This document shows, in pieces, positions 7,579-17,070 of a DNA stretch of 64,000 nt. The notes beneath the pieces are model-generated. The model did not search any database, was not told the origin of the DNA, and was given only the letters and a program-made list of their open reading frames with translations. Origin of the DNA: Chitinophaga sp. (lineage in GTDB: Bacteria > Bacteroidota > Bacteroidia > Chitinophagales > Chitinophagaceae); NCBI RefSeq assembly GCF_017745275.1, contig NZ_JAGHZS010000010.1:434001-498000 (forward strand), read 5' to 3'. Made by a program: the position numbers and the translations under genes. Within the stretch, counting starts at the first letter, position 1; the number at the start of each line of letters is the position of its first letter.

Positions 7579-8676
7579 ATGTTAACATTTTCCAATTCCA
7601 TCGATATTATCATTCCTTCCTTCCGGTTGGATGAACAATATTTATTACCGCTGATTCATTTGCCAAAGCCGAATGGATGGCGGTTTAACTATTACGTGGT
7701 AGTAGATAATCCGAAAGTAAAACCTGGTAAAGAAATACTTCGTTTAGCAGAAGAAGGAGCGATACAGTTGTTTATTAACCCGGTGAATTTAGGCGCGGGA
7801 GAAAGTCGTAATAAAGGGATTAACGCCGGAAATGGTGACTGGATGTTGTTTCTCGATGACGATATTGTAGCGGATGACAACTTATTGTTTGAATATGTAA
7901 AAGCCATTGAAGGTAACAGAGATGCTATTGGATTTATTGGGCTTACGGATTTTCCTGCGCCTATGAATACTTTCACGCGGGCATTAACGGCGGCAGGTTT
8001 AACCACCATCTTTACTATTGCTGAAAGGAAAGAAGAATTTATGTGGGGGGTAACGGCCAATATGATGTATAGTCGTGCTGCTATGGGCGAGTTACGTTTT
8101 CCTGATATTTATCCAAAAAATGGAGGTGGGGAAGATGTGGATCTGCCGGCGCAGATCTGTTTGCGTAACAATGCGCGTTTTCCTTGTGTGAAAGCAGCAC
8201 GGGTAACGCATCCATGGTGGAATGACGGGCAACCACACTACAAGCGTTTTGAACGTTATGGAGAAGGGATGGCATTATTGCTGCCGCGCTTCAAACAGTT
8301 TACCTGGTATGCATTTCCCAACCCGGTTGAAGGGATTGTGTTGACGTTATTGAGTGCGCCCTTATTTTTTCTTTATCTCAGCTGGCAGAAATGGTTGATA
8401 TTGTTGGTCGCCATTCCGCTGATTGATATAGTGATCAACTGTATCCGTGCCGCTGGTATGGGCTTTAAGGAAATAAAGGTAGGGTATTATATGACGTTGC
8501 TGAGATGCAGCAATGAGTGGGGGATGTTTAAAACCATGATGGGACAAGGAAAGCTGAGCTACTTCATGAAGCGTATTAATATTGATTTCACACGTCCCCG
8601 GCATTTTCGTACCAATCGCTGGAGGATTATCAAGCTGGTGATTTATATTATTCTGCTGACGGCATTGATCTTTTAA
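7579..8676 (+). CDS. Family 2 glycosyltransferase, membrane-anchored
   Basis: The ATG at 7579 (MLTFSNSIDIIIPSF) is preferred over an upstream TTG. The product has 365 residues: a GT-A domain at the N-terminus (IDIIIPSF nucleotide-binding strand, NLGAGESRNKGI, and the metal-binding FLDDDI) and two hydrophobic segments near the C-terminus (FFLYLSWQKWLILLVAIPL and LVIYIILLTALIF). It probably transfers a sugar to a lipid-linked or surface glycan at the inner membrane. A TATCTTCG box ends only a few nucleotides before the ATG. A truncated relative, including its upstream sequence, is found at 53455-53601. Confidence 0.85.
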   Translation: MLTFSNSIDIIIPSFRLDEQYLLPLIHLPKPNGWRFNYYVVVDNPKVKPGKEILRLAEEGAIQLFINPVNLGAGESRNKGINAGNGDWMLFLDDDIVADDNLLFEYVKAIEGNRDAIGFIGLTDFPAPMNTFTRALTAAGLTTIFTIAERKEEFMWGVTANMMYSRAAMGELRFPDIYPKNGGGEDVDLPAQICLRNNARFPCVKAARVTHPWWNDGQPHYKRFERYGEGMALLLPRFKQFTWYAFPNPVEGIVLTLLSAPLFFLYLSWQKWLILLVAIPLIDIVINCIRAAGMGFKEIKVGYYMTLLRCSNEWGMFKTMMGQGKLSYFMKRINIDFTRPRHFRTNRWRIIKLVIYIILLTALIF

Positions 8677-8766
8677 AGAACCGCCGTTGGCGTTCTACCA
8701 GCCCGGGTTCAATCTTTTTTACTATCTTTCTTATTCTGACCCTCTGCATTATCCAAAAGCATATGA

Positions 8767-9519
8767 ATGAAGAAAGTGCTGGTACCGTTGCCTGAATATG
8801 GCTTTGATCCGACTGAGGCGGCTATCCCCTGGTGGCTGTTAACAGCAAAGGGATATGATGTGCAGTTTGCCACGCCCCGCGGTTACAGCAGTATGGCGGA
8901 TATGCGGATATTAAAAGGAACGGGGCTGGGCATTTGGAAATGGTTACTGGCTGCCCGCAAAGACGCCGTGGTAGCCTATCACCAGATGTCTAACAGTGAT
9001 GCGTTTTGTAATCCGTTAAAATATTCGGCCATACAACCCGGTGATTTTGATGCCTTATTATTGCCCGGTGGCCATGATAAAGCAATGCGTGTATACCTCG
9101 AATCCCCGCAACTACAGGCTGTTGTGGCGGACTTCTTCGCAAGGCAACAACCCGTTGGGGCTATTTGTCACGGTGTAGTACTGGCGGCCCGGAGTAAAGA
9201 TCCCCGTACCAATGCCCCGGTATTACACGGTTATAACACCACCGCCTTGCTGCAGTCGCAGGAGCTGACTGCCTATCGTCTTACCAGGTGGTGGCTGAAA
9301 GATTATTATCTCACTTATCCCATTACTGTACAGGCAGAAGTAACGGCCTGTTTAGCGGATGCCAGGCAGTTTATACCAGGTCCTTTGCCATTGCATAGGG
9401 ATGATGCCAGTCACCTGCACAGGGGCTTTACCGTATTGGATCGTCATTATTTATCTGCCCGGTGGCCGGGCGATGCGTATCATTTTGCTATGGCGTTCAT
9501 GCAATTGTTGGAGGCCTAG
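8767..9519 (+). CDS. Type 1 glutamine amidotransferase-like (DJ-1/PfpI) protein
   Basis: This 250-residue cytoplasmic protein has the DJ-1/PfpI fold. The FDALLLPGGHDKAMR loop and the nucleophile elbow GAICHGV (Cys134) are present. Family members include glyoxalase III/deglycase-like enzymes and chaperone-like proteins. A C-terminal extension with tryptophan-rich segments (TRWWLKDYYLTYP) is typical of a larger subgroup, and the ATGAAGAAAG start is clear. It sits between a glycosyltransferase and a luciferase-like oxidoreductase with no obvious shared pathway. The substrate is unknown. Confidence 0.8.
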   Translation: MKKVLVPLPEYGFDPTEAAIPWWLLTAKGYDVQFATPRGYSSMADMRILKGTGLGIWKWLLAARKDAVVAYHQMSNSDAFCNPLKYSAIQPGDFDALLLPGGHDKAMRVYLESPQLQAVVADFFARQQPVGAICHGVVLAARSKDPRTNAPVLHGYNTTALLQSQELTAYRLTRWWLKDYYLTYPITVQAEVTACLADARQFIPGPLPLHRDDASHLHRGFTVLDRHYLSARWPGDAYHFAMAFMQLLEA

Positions 9520-9631
9520 GCGTTTTCATTTGCTTTGCTTTCTGCTGCCTGCTAACCTACAGGTTATCGACCTGTTTCCTCCCCGGGATTGTTGTAATTT
9601 TGTAAGAACGAATCAACATAATATCAGGAGT

Positions 9632-10642
9632 ATGAGTAAGCATGGAACTAAGCGTCCTTTCTCCGTATTAGACCTCGCGCCGATACTGGAAGGACAAACA
9701 CCTACCGAATCATTTAAGAACAGCCTGCGGCTGGCACAATATGTAGAACAATTAGGATATCATCGTTTTTGGATGGCGGAGCACCATAATATGGCGAGTG
9801 TAGCGAGTTCCGCTACTGTAGTGTTGCTGGGGTATATTGCCGGCGGTACAAAAACGATCCGGGTTGGTTCCGGTGGTATTATGTTGCCCAATCATGCACC
9901 GTTGGTAGTAGCAGAACAGTTTGGTACGCTGGCTACACTTTATCCCGACCGGATAGACCTTGGCCTGGGAAGAGCGCCGGGCACGGACCAGGTCACAGCC
10001 CGTGCTTTACGCCGGGATCGTATGGCCGCTGTCAACGAATTCCCTGAGCAGATATTGGAGTTACAACGATACTTTTCTTACGACAATCATACCGCGCAGG
10101 TGCGGGCTATTCCTGGTGAAGGGTTGGATATCCCGATCTGGATACTGGGTTCCAGCACCGACAGTGCTTACCTGGCCGCGGCGCTGGGGTTACCTTATGC
10201 TTTTGCCAGCCATTTTGCGCCTGCGCAACTGCATGCCGCCCTGGCTATTTACCGGAAGAATTTTAAGCCATCGGAATTTTTACAGCAACCACATACCATG
10301 GCTTGTGTAAACGTGATTGCTGCAGACACTGATGCCGCCGCCAACCGTCTGGCTACCTCTTTTTACCAGTTGTTCCTTGGCATTGTTCGCGGACGCCTGC
10401 GCAAAATGGGACCACCCATCGATAGCATGGACGGCGTTTGGACGGAACTGGAAGCGGCACAGGCACAAAGTATGCTGGCTTGCTCCTTCATGGGCAGCCC
10501 GGATACCGTGCAAAAGGGATTGCAGCAGTTCCTGAACGATACGCAGGTAGATGAAGTGATTGCTACCGCACATATTTACGACCAGGACGAACGATTGTAT
10601 TCCTACAAGTTGTTGAGCGAAATAGCAGATAAACTGGTGTAG
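9632..10642 (+). CDS. LLM class flavin-dependent oxidoreductase
   Basis: The ATG at 9632 (MSKHGTKRPFSVLDLAP) was chosen; the longer frame begins inside the preceding gene. The product is 336 residues with the bacterial-luciferase-like TIM barrel. It shows FWMAEHHNM, RVGSGGIMLPNHAPLVVAEQFGTL and DLGLGRAPGTD, which place it in the group 1 luciferase-family oxidoreductases (YhbW/MsnO8-like). These use FMNH2 or F420-like cofactors on unknown small substrates. A TAATTTTG -7 box is at 9595-9602. The stop codon abuts the palindromic element at 10645. Confidence 0.88.
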   Translation: MSKHGTKRPFSVLDLAPILEGQTPTESFKNSLRLAQYVEQLGYHRFWMAEHHNMASVASSATVVLLGYIAGGTKTIRVGSGGIMLPNHAPLVVAEQFGTLATLYPDRIDLGLGRAPGTDQVTARALRRDRMAAVNEFPEQILELQRYFSYDNHTAQVRAIPGEGLDIPIWILGSSTDSAYLAAALGLPYAFASHFAPAQLHAALAIYRKNFKPSEFLQQPHTMACVNVIAADTDAAANRLATSFYQLFLGIVRGRLRKMGPPIDSMDGVWTELEAAQAQSMLACSFMGSPDTVQKGLQQFLNDTQVDEVIATAHIYDQDERLYSYKLLSEIADKLV

Positions 10643-10644
10643 GA

Positions 10645-10752
10645 GAGAATTACGAATTACGGATTTGTGAGAAGATAATAACGAATGTTATCATTCGCGT
10701 TTACCATCTTCCCACAAATCCGTAATTCGTAATTTGTAATTCGTAATTCTCC
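10645..10752. repeat. Palindromic intergenic element (REP/MITE-like)
   Basis: The outer arms (about 10648-10669 and 10712-10735) are a 22-bp match built from the motif AATTACGAATTAC. The pairing continues with GAAGAT/ATCTTC, and the centre is a CGAATG-ttat-CATTCG hairpin. The right arm carries one extra AATTACGAATTAC unit. The element lies between two plus-strand genes and codes for nothing; it may be a non-autonomous mobile palindrome. Confidence 0.65.
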
Positions 10753-10828
10753 TGCAGGTATACAGCACCAGCGCAAATGTTGTATATTTATAGCCTGGGC
10801 TGCCATGTGGCGGTCTGAAAATCAGACT

Positions 10829-11911
10829 ATGATTCACGATATGCGAACTGTTATTACTGGTACCGGTAGTTTCATTCCTGCCAACAAGAAATTGAATAAG
10901 GACTTTTTACAACAGGAATTTTTCAGTGATAAGCAAACACGTATACCATCGGAAGGAGCGGATATTATCCGCAAATTTGAAGAAGTAACAGGTATTTGTG
11001 AACGCAGATATGCTGATGAAGATATGAATGCTTCGGAAATGGCCGTAGCAGCTGCTCTGGTAGCGATCAAAGATGCCGGTACAGATCCGGAAACGCTGGA
11101 CCAGATCATAGTGGCACATAACTTTGGGAATGTTTTGCAAGGCACCATACAGTCGGATGCTGTGCCATCACTGGCTTCCAGGGTGAAGCAGGCGTTGGGT
11201 ATCCGCAATCCGGCCTGTATACCTTATGACATATTGTTTGGATGCCCGGGATGGGTGCAGGGGGTGATCCAGGCGGATGCTTTCTTTAAAGCCGGAATGG
11301 CGCGGAAAGCACTGGTAATAGGAACGGAAACGCTAAGCCGTGTTATTGATCAATATGACCGCGATAGTATGATTTTTAGCGACGGTGCCGGCGCCGTTGT
11401 GCTGGAAGCGGTGGAAGGAGCAGCAGATGCGCCTGGTGTTATCAGTACCAGCGTACAATCGTTTACAACTGATGAGTTGAACTATATCAATATGGGGATG
11501 TCTTATGCCCCAAATGTGGATAAACGTATCCGTTATATTAAAATGTTGGGCCGCAAAGTATATGAGTTTGCGCTCAAACGCGTACCTGAAGCGATGAAGG
11601 ACTGCCTGGATAAAGGGCATATTCCTATTGGCGATGTTAAAAAGATCTTCATCCACCAGGCCAATGAAAAAATGGATATCGCTATTATCAAGGCATTTTA
11701 CGGATTATATGATATCCGGGAGATACCTGCCGACATCATGCCTATGAATATTCATGTGTTGGGCAATAGCTCCGTAGCTACCGTGCCTACATTGTATGAT
11801 ATGGTAAGAAGAGGCGATATTCCTAATCAGGCGGTGCATCCGGGCGATGTGATCCTGTTTGCTTCTGTAGGCGCAGGGATGAATATTAATGCCATTTGTT
11901 ACCGGGTGTAA
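10829..11911 (+). CDS. 3-oxoacyl-ACP synthase III family protein (KAS III-like)
   Basis: It is a thiolase-fold condensing enzyme of 360 residues from ATG 10829; ATGs at 10805 and 10841 are alternatives. The Cys-His-Asn triad is intact: FGCPGW (Cys139), FIHQAN, and LGNSSVATVP. The dimer-interface Gly-rich C-terminus reads FASVGAGMNINA. The family condenses an acyl-CoA or acyl-ACP with malonyl-ACP. Divergence from housekeeping FabH and the isolated position suggest a specialised role in lipid or secondary metabolism; a phosphopantetheinyl transferase lies 4 kb downstream. The stop codon abuts the stop of the next, convergent gene with no intervening base. Confidence 0.85.
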   Translation: MIHDMRTVITGTGSFIPANKKLNKDFLQQEFFSDKQTRIPSEGADIIRKFEEVTGICERRYADEDMNASEMAVAAALVAIKDAGTDPETLDQIIVAHNFGNVLQGTIQSDAVPSLASRVKQALGIRNPACIPYDILFGCPGWVQGVIQADAFFKAGMARKALVIGTETLSRVIDQYDRDSMIFSDGAGAVVLEAVEGAADAPGVISTSVQSFTTDELNYINMGMSYAPNVDKRIRYIKMLGRKVYEFALKRVPEAMKDCLDKGHIPIGDVKKIFIHQANEKMDIAIIKAFYGLYDIREIPADIMPMNIHVLGNSSVATVPTLYDMVRRGDIPNQAVHPGDVILFASVGAGMNINAICYRV

Positions 11912-13852
11912 TTATCGTATAAGCGTTACCGTTCCTTTCCTGCTAAACTGCCTGCCAGTATAATCCACTCCCTGCACCATCCAAACGTAGGTGCCGGCGG
12001 GAGCGGGCCTGTTTTGCCAGTTGCCGTCCCATCCACCGGGGAGGTCTGTGCTGCGGTATACTTCCTGTCCCCAACGATTCCAGATACAGAAAAAATCCAG
12101 TTTAGGTACACCCGCTGCAATGACGCGGAATACGTCGTTGCGCCCATCGTTGTTGGGCGTGAAAGCGTTGGGGACATAGAACTCCGGCCCTTCATACACT
12201 TTTACGTTGATGTAGTCCTCGTTGTGGCAGCCTTCCGGGGAGGTAAGGGTAAGGCGATAGGTTTGATCTTTATGTAAAATGGCTACCGGGTTAGGTATAA
12301 AGGGATTGTTGAGGCCGATGGCGGGCGACCAGGTGTACCGTATCCGAGGGTCAATCCAACCGGCCTGTAATTGCAATGGTTGTCCGTTGGCTACAATGGT
12401 GTCAGCACCGGCACGGGCGTATACCGCCGTAACGGTGACGGGCACGTCCACCGTGTTTGACTGGCAGCCATCCGTGCTGATAGCGTATAGGCGTGCAGGG
12501 TAGTAGCCAGTGTCTGCATAGCGCCAGGCAGCATGCTGTTGTTGCAGCGTGGTACCATTGCCCAGATCCCAGTTCCATTGCCCGATAGGAATATTGGGCG
12601 TATTATTGATCCCCTGAAAATCAGTAGTAACACCCAGGCATACATTTTCTCCGCTGCCACTAATTTGTGGCGTATTGCTCACCAGTATAGACTTTTCCAG
12701 GCTGCTGCTGCATCCCTGGGCAGAAGTGACTTTCAATTGTACCTGGTGGGAACCCGGCGCTGTATAAGGTGCCAGCGGTTTAGCACCCGTGGCAGTGCTG
12801 TCGTTGCCCCAATCCCAATCCCATTGTTGCAGCGTGCCTACCGTGATGGTGGTAAGATCCTGCATATACATCTGCGAACCCAGGCACAGGGTAGAAGGGC
12901 CAAAGTCGACTACCGGGTACGCCCCTACGGTAAAAGGGGCCTTTAGGGTATCCGACTCACAGCCGCTGTTATCCTGGATCACGAGCCGCACTTCATAATG
13001 TCCTGCTGCAGGATATATATGTGGAGGAGGGAGTGGTGCTGTAGAATACGTACCATCTCCCAGATCCCACCACCAGGAGGTGATGGACCCGAAAGAACTG
13101 GAATTATCTTTAAACTGTATGGGTGTACCATCGCAGAAAACCTGTTGCGGGTTAAAGTTAAATTCCGGGCGGAGCGCCGCACAAAACTGTTGCAGGTTGG
13201 AGCTGCCGCCGGTGGAGCCGCCAAAGCCCCAGAAAACATTGGGGTCACCGCCGAAGATATCATTGACGAGGTCTTTGTTGAGCGCAAGGCGTAGCTCATT
13301 ATCAACGCTTACTTCCAGGTGCATTAATACCGCGTCCCATTTGATCCGGAACAGGTGCCATTGGCAGTCTTCCACGTTATCATTGTCTTTAATCACCGTC
13401 ACCGGTCCTGCGAGATTACCGGGGCCGTTATGATCTGTGAGGCCGTTCATCTGGATGGCCAGGTGATCATAAGGAGGATCGTTTTCATCGAAGTTTTGCC
13501 AGGTATCTATCAACACGCCGAGAGAAGGGGAAATGCCTTTGAATCCCAGTCCCTGCCCGGTGCCGCCCAGGTTGGTACCTTTGGTTTGCAGAATGAAACC
13601 AATACCATCGGCGCCGGTAGCGTCTTTACAGCCAAGGTTCACATCAAATACATAGTTGAACGACTGTTGAAGGTTGATCTTATTTTTATTCCATACGGTG
13701 CCGCTGGCGAACTGTTGATCCGGTGTCAGCACATAGCAGTTGCAGGTGCGCTGGGTAGCGGTACCATTCAGTATGTACGGGAGCAACGTTTGACCTGTAA
13801 GCCGGAAATGAAGCAACAACAGGCCGTAGATCAGGCATAGTATTCTTTTCAT
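11912..13852 (-). CDS. Surface protein: L-type lectin, PKD repeats, CHU_C sorting domain
   Basis: The product has 646 residues with an N-terminal signal peptide. Residues about 30-225 resemble an L-type (legume-like) lectin domain (GCKDATGADGIGFIL, GVLIDTWQNFDENDPPYDH). PKD-type repeats follow, each with a WDLGDG, WDWGND or WNWDLGNG core. The end is a gliding-motility-type C-terminal domain (VPNAFTPNNDGRND, FCIWNRWGQEVY, PAGTYVWMV), the type B signal for the type IX secretion system. It is therefore probably secreted and attached outside the cell, binding glycans. The gene converges on the KAS III gene. Confidence 0.9.
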   Translation of the reverse strand: MKRILCLIYGLLLLHFRLTGQTLLPYILNGTATQRTCNCYVLTPDQQFASGTVWNKNKINLQQSFNYVFDVNLGCKDATGADGIGFILQTKGTNLGGTGQGLGFKGISPSLGVLIDTWQNFDENDPPYDHLAIQMNGLTDHNGPGNLAGPVTVIKDNDNVEDCQWHLFRIKWDAVLMHLEVSVDNELRLALNKDLVNDIFGGDPNVFWGFGGSTGGSSNLQQFCAALRPEFNFNPQQVFCDGTPIQFKDNSSSFGSITSWWWDLGDGTYSTAPLPPPHIYPAAGHYEVRLVIQDNSGCESDTLKAPFTVGAYPVVDFGPSTLCLGSQMYMQDLTTITVGTLQQWDWDWGNDSTATGAKPLAPYTAPGSHQVQLKVTSAQGCSSSLEKSILVSNTPQISGSGENVCLGVTTDFQGINNTPNIPIGQWNWDLGNGTTLQQQHAAWRYADTGYYPARLYAISTDGCQSNTVDVPVTVTAVYARAGADTIVANGQPLQLQAGWIDPRIRYTWSPAIGLNNPFIPNPVAILHKDQTYRLTLTSPEGCHNEDYINVKVYEGPEFYVPNAFTPNNDGRNDVFRVIAAGVPKLDFFCIWNRWGQEVYRSTDLPGGWDGNWQNRPAPAGTYVWMVQGVDYTGRQFSRKGTVTLIR

Positions 13853-14024
13853 GATGGGAGCCGGGTAGCAGACAGACAGCCATCAACAAGTTACATTGTT
13901 ACCCTTTAAGATCAAAGCAGAATTATTTTACCTAATTTTGCCGCGACCCAACGTACAGTGAACCTGTTGACCTGTTTGTTTAACCGAGGCACTGCTGCGT
14001 TATTTATCTTCCTAAAAAAAATAA

Positions 14025-14957
14025 ATGAACAACATTACCGACTATAAAAGCCAGCAATTATTTCTTTCCAGGGATGATGAAAAGGAGATGGCGCCATTGG
14101 TGTATTATGTAAACGAATCCCGTGTGCAGGCCTGGCCGCAATATCCCGGCTATCGTGTAGTAGCCTGGCATGCAGGCAGCGGCCTGTTGGTGCTGAATTC
14201 TCCCTGGATCAAAGGAGCGCGCAAACTGGTGACTAACCTGGTAGTGATGCGGGTGGCTACACAGGAAGTGCTGTTCAGCACCAACCGGCATATGTATTAC
14301 AATGCGGTATTTGATAACAGCGGCCAGCATTTGCTGGTGGAAGCATATAATCAAAAACCAGCCTGGATAAATATTTCTACCGGTGATATAGTGGCAGAAC
14401 TAAAGCCGGAACTGCGATTGGCGGTTGGAACTTTTAATCCGCATACCAACACCTTTTACTTCCCGCTGGAAAAGAAGAAAGCCTGGCTGGCCGTAGATGG
14501 CGCTACATTCACAGGTATCGTGATGAAAACGCCTTACCCCGACCGGGTGTACAAAGTGGTGTATATAGCGGACCTACGGCAATACCTCGTGCTGACGGAC
14601 GGTAATATCCTGCTGTGCTGCGATGACCAGCTGCGGCCCATCTGGCAACGGAATTTTTCCGCGATGGGGAATGACGCCGGGAGTATATTTGGCAGCGATA
14701 TCCTTGTAACAGAAGACCAGGAGCTGGTTTGCGTGAGTGCCAGCGCTACAGCAGGCAATGAGTGGGGCGCCGATTTTGTGCTGGATATCAACACCGGTGA
14801 ACCCCGGTACATCCTGCAGGGCTATTACATGCGCGGGCGCATTGCTGGTAGCTACTTCGGACGCCAGGTACTGGTGCACCCAATGAAAGTAATGGGCCTG
14901 GAAACGGGCGTGGTAACACCCTGGACCCTGCCTGATTTTTTGCCCGGTTTTAAGTAA
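14025..14957 (+). CDS. Hypothetical protein, beta-propeller-like
   Basis: The product has 310 residues and no signal peptide. The sequence is rich in repeated beta-strand blocks of about 40 residues (for example TNLVVMRVATQEVLFSTN, HLLVEAYNQKPAWINISTGDIVAEL, ELVCVSASATAGNEWGADFVLDINTGEPRY is one longer block), which suggests a WD40-like propeller. No catalytic motif is recognised. It is 26 bp upstream of rluF on the same strand and may be cotranscribed with it. Confidence 0.55.
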   Translation: MNNITDYKSQQLFLSRDDEKEMAPLVYYVNESRVQAWPQYPGYRVVAWHAGSGLLVLNSPWIKGARKLVTNLVVMRVATQEVLFSTNRHMYYNAVFDNSGQHLLVEAYNQKPAWINISTGDIVAELKPELRLAVGTFNPHTNTFYFPLEKKKAWLAVDGATFTGIVMKTPYPDRVYKVVYIADLRQYLVLTDGNILLCCDDQLRPIWQRNFSAMGNDAGSIFGSDILVTEDQELVCVSASATAGNEWGADFVLDINTGEPRYILQGYYMRGRIAGSYFGRQVLVHPMKVMGLETGVVTPWTLPDFLPGFK

Positions 14958-14983
14958 TTTGCAGCTGATTTTAACCGGTAATT

Positions 14984-15730
14984 ATGGACATAAGCGTAAA
15001 TAAATACATCAGTGAAACGGGCTTTTGCAGTCGCCGCGAAGCTGATAAATATATTGAACAGGGTAGAGTAACGATCAACGATAACATCGCTTCCAAAGGC
15101 AATCGTGTTAAAGATGGTGACGTGGTAGAAGTAGACGGGGAACCGTTGAAGAAGAAAAAAACTACCGTGTATATTGCGCTGAACAAGCCCAAAGGAATTA
15201 CCTGTACAACAGATCTGAAAGATAAAACGAATATCATCGATTATGTGAACTTCTCCAGCAGGATATTCCCGATCGGCAGGCTGGATAAGCGTTCTGAAGG
15301 TTTGATCTTTTTGACCAACGATGGTGATATCGTGAATAAAATTCTCCGGGCGGGTAACCAGCACGAGAAAGAATATATTGTTACCGTTGACAAACCCATC
15401 GACCTGGAGTTTGTTAAGTCGATGCGCAATGGCGTGCGTATTCTTGGTGTGATGACGCAAAAATGTTTTGTGCAGCAGGAGGGGCCCAACCGTTTTCGTA
15501 TTATTCTTACGCAGGGGTTGAACCGCCAGATCCGCCGTATGTGCGAAGCGCTGGGTTATGAGGTAGTGACGTTGAAGCGCACCCGCATCATGAACATGAC
15601 ATTAAAAGACCTGGCGCCCGGCTCGTGGCGATATTTTACAAAAGAAGAAGTAAATCATCTCAATACCCTGGTGGCTAACAGCAGTAAAACAGAAAAAGGA
15701 GATCCTCATCATGACGGAATGGACGAATAG
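14984..15730 (+). CDS. rluF: 23S rRNA pseudouridine(2604) synthase-like
   Basis: This 248-residue cytoplasmic enzyme has an N-terminal S4 RNA-binding domain (INKY-type start, SETGFCSRREADKYIEQGRV) and a RsuA/RluB/E/F-type synthase domain. The catalytic Asp is in the motif GRLDKRSEGLI, and NRQIRRMCEALGY is the second signature. It isomerises a uridine in 23S rRNA. RluF is favoured over RluB/RsuA by SETGFCSRREAD and overall resemblance. The last 20 bp overlap the phosphopantetheinyl transferase gene, so the two are translationally coupled. Confidence 0.85.
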   Translation: MDISVNKYISETGFCSRREADKYIEQGRVTINDNIASKGNRVKDGDVVEVDGEPLKKKKTTVYIALNKPKGITCTTDLKDKTNIIDYVNFSSRIFPIGRLDKRSEGLIFLTNDGDIVNKILRAGNQHEKEYIVTVDKPIDLEFVKSMRNGVRILGVMTQKCFVQQEGPNRFRIILTQGLNRQIRRMCEALGYEVVTLKRTRIMNMTLKDLAPGSWRYFTKEEVNHLNTLVANSSKTEKGDPHHDGMDE

Positions 15731-16433
15731 CCATCACCTGGCATTGACGGTAACACGGGAGGGGCACACCATCCCGGTGTTTATGGCAGTGTCGTCATTG
15801 TCTTTGTCTGCCTTACAGGTGCAATTAGGTCGTTTTCTGCACCCGGAAGAGCGAGCTGTTTCAAAGGGAGCGGAGCAACATCATTACTTACTCGGCCGCC
15901 ATGCTGCAAAGCTGGCGGCTGTTGATTTTACGGGAGTTGCTGCCAATAATATCCGTATTCGTCCGGGTGTATTCGGGCAGCCGGTGTTGAGTTGCCCGGG
16001 TTATAGCAACCTGCAGGTGAGCATCACCCATAGCGCAGGCAGCGCAATGGCGGTGGTTTTCCCGGAAGCACACCCGATGGCCGTAGATATAGAATTGTTA
16101 GACGGAGATCGTTTTTTACCTCCTTTAACGCCCGCAGAGGCAGCGCTGATAGCTCCGCTGTCATATACCTCCGAGGAACAGACCTACCTGCTCTGGACCG
16201 CCAGAGAAGCCCTTTCCAAAGTATTACGTACCGGCTTCACCACTGACCTGGAGCTATTTAATGTAAAATCCGTTGCCATGAATGGTAGTTTCATGGTGGC
16301 TGAATTCCAGCACTTCCTGCAATACAAAGCGATTAGCTGGATAGCAGGTAACATGGCTTGCTCACTGGTAGTGCCACAACGCAGCCAGGTAGATATGGCT
16401 GCCCTGCAAACGCTGACTAGTCAAGTGTCTTAA
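15711..16433 (+). CDS. 4'-phosphopantetheinyl transferase superfamily protein
   Basis: The product has 240 residues. It carries the two Sfp-type motifs: VSITHSAGSAMAVVF followed by MAVDIELLD (magnesium-binding Asp-x-Glu), and WTAREALSKVLRTG in the C-terminal half. Such enzymes transfer phosphopantetheine from CoA to carrier proteins of fatty-acid, polyketide or peptide synthases. The start overlaps rluF by 20 bp. The C-terminal 17 bp overlap the end of the convergent lipoprotein gene. Confidence 0.85.
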   Translation: MTEWTNSHHLALTVTREGHTIPVFMAVSSLSLSALQVQLGRFLHPEERAVSKGAEQHHYLLGRHAAKLAAVDFTGVAANNIRIRPGVFGQPVLSCPGYSNLQVSITHSAGSAMAVVFPEAHPMAVDIELLDGDRFLPPLTPAEAALIAPLSYTSEEQTYLLWTAREALSKVLRTGFTTDLELFNVKSVAMNGSFMVAEFQHFLQYKAISWIAGNMACSLVVPQRSQVDMAALQTLTSQVS

Positions 16434-16899
16434 CGTACAGGAAAGTAGAATCTTTGGGTTGATAGGTAAAAATAAATTTCCCCGCTACTTCCTTCCCCAA
16501 ATTTTTCCCTCCTAATTTAGGATCGTATACGGGTTTGTGTACAAACGCCACGACAAATGAATCCAGGTAAACATAATGTAATCGAAGATCCGTAAAACCG
16601 ATTTCGGTCATATCTTTAAAAGCACTTCTGCTTCTGTCGTTCAGGTTTTGCAGGTTCCAGAGATCTTGTGGAAAATGATGAAAGGTGCGGCGATATTCTT
16701 TTACTGATTCCACAAAATTGATCGTGGGATGAATATCTCTTTTTTTTATCTTGGCTTTTAAGGGAATATTGGTGGGGTAGTCTGTATGTTCCTGTACACG
16801 GAGTTGCCCATCGGCACCACGGGAATAAATATATGATTTAGTGGGTGCGCAGGCATAGGAAAAGCTGGCAATTGCTAACAGTAAAGTATATTTTCTCAT
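16417..16899 (-). CDS. Hypothetical lipoprotein
   Basis: The product has 160 residues with a lipoprotein signal (hydrophobic stretch ending S-Y-A-C, Cys17). The mature part has no recognised domain; it is basic with a segment FVESVKEYRRTFHHFPQDLW. It should sit in the outer or inner membrane facing the periplasm. A TATCTTTC box lies just upstream of the ATG on the minus strand. The gene overlaps the convergent phosphopantetheinyl transferase by 17 bp. Confidence 0.6.
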   Translation of the reverse strand: MRKYTLLLAIASFSYACAPTKSYIYSRGADGQLRVQEHTDYPTNIPLKAKIKKRDIHPTINFVESVKEYRRTFHHFPQDLWNLQNLNDRSRSAFKDMTEIGFTDLRLHYVYLDSFVVAFVHKPVYDPKLGGKNLGKEVAGKFIFTYQPKDSTFLYVKTLD

Positions 16900-16996
16900 A
16901 ACAGGATGAAAGATATTTTTATTTTTTTGAAAATAAATTTGGTGGTTATGAGATAAATCCTATTTTTGCATCCCCTTAACAATGAAGGTGGTAGCG

Positions 16997-17069
16997 GATT
17001 CCCTAGCTCAGTTGGTAGAGCAATACACTTTTAATGTATGGGTCTTGGGTTCGAGTCCCAAGGGGATCA
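16997..17069 (+). tRNA. tRNA-Lys (anticodon TTT)
   Basis: The cloverleaf is complete: acceptor GATTCCC/GGGGATC with one G-T pair, D stem GCTC/GAGC, anticodon stem ATACA/TGTAT with loop CTTTTAA, T stem TTGGG/CCCAA with loop TTCGAGT, and discriminator A at 17069. CCA is not encoded. The 3' end is the integration site of the island that follows, and the gene is kept intact. Confidence 0.95.
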
Positions 17070-17070
17070 C
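17056..17070 (+). repeat. attL core
   Basis: TCCCAAGGGGATCAC is identical to 29482-29496. The flanking bases differ on both sides (g/a before, t/a after), which fixes the repeat at 15 bp. Confidence 0.9.
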
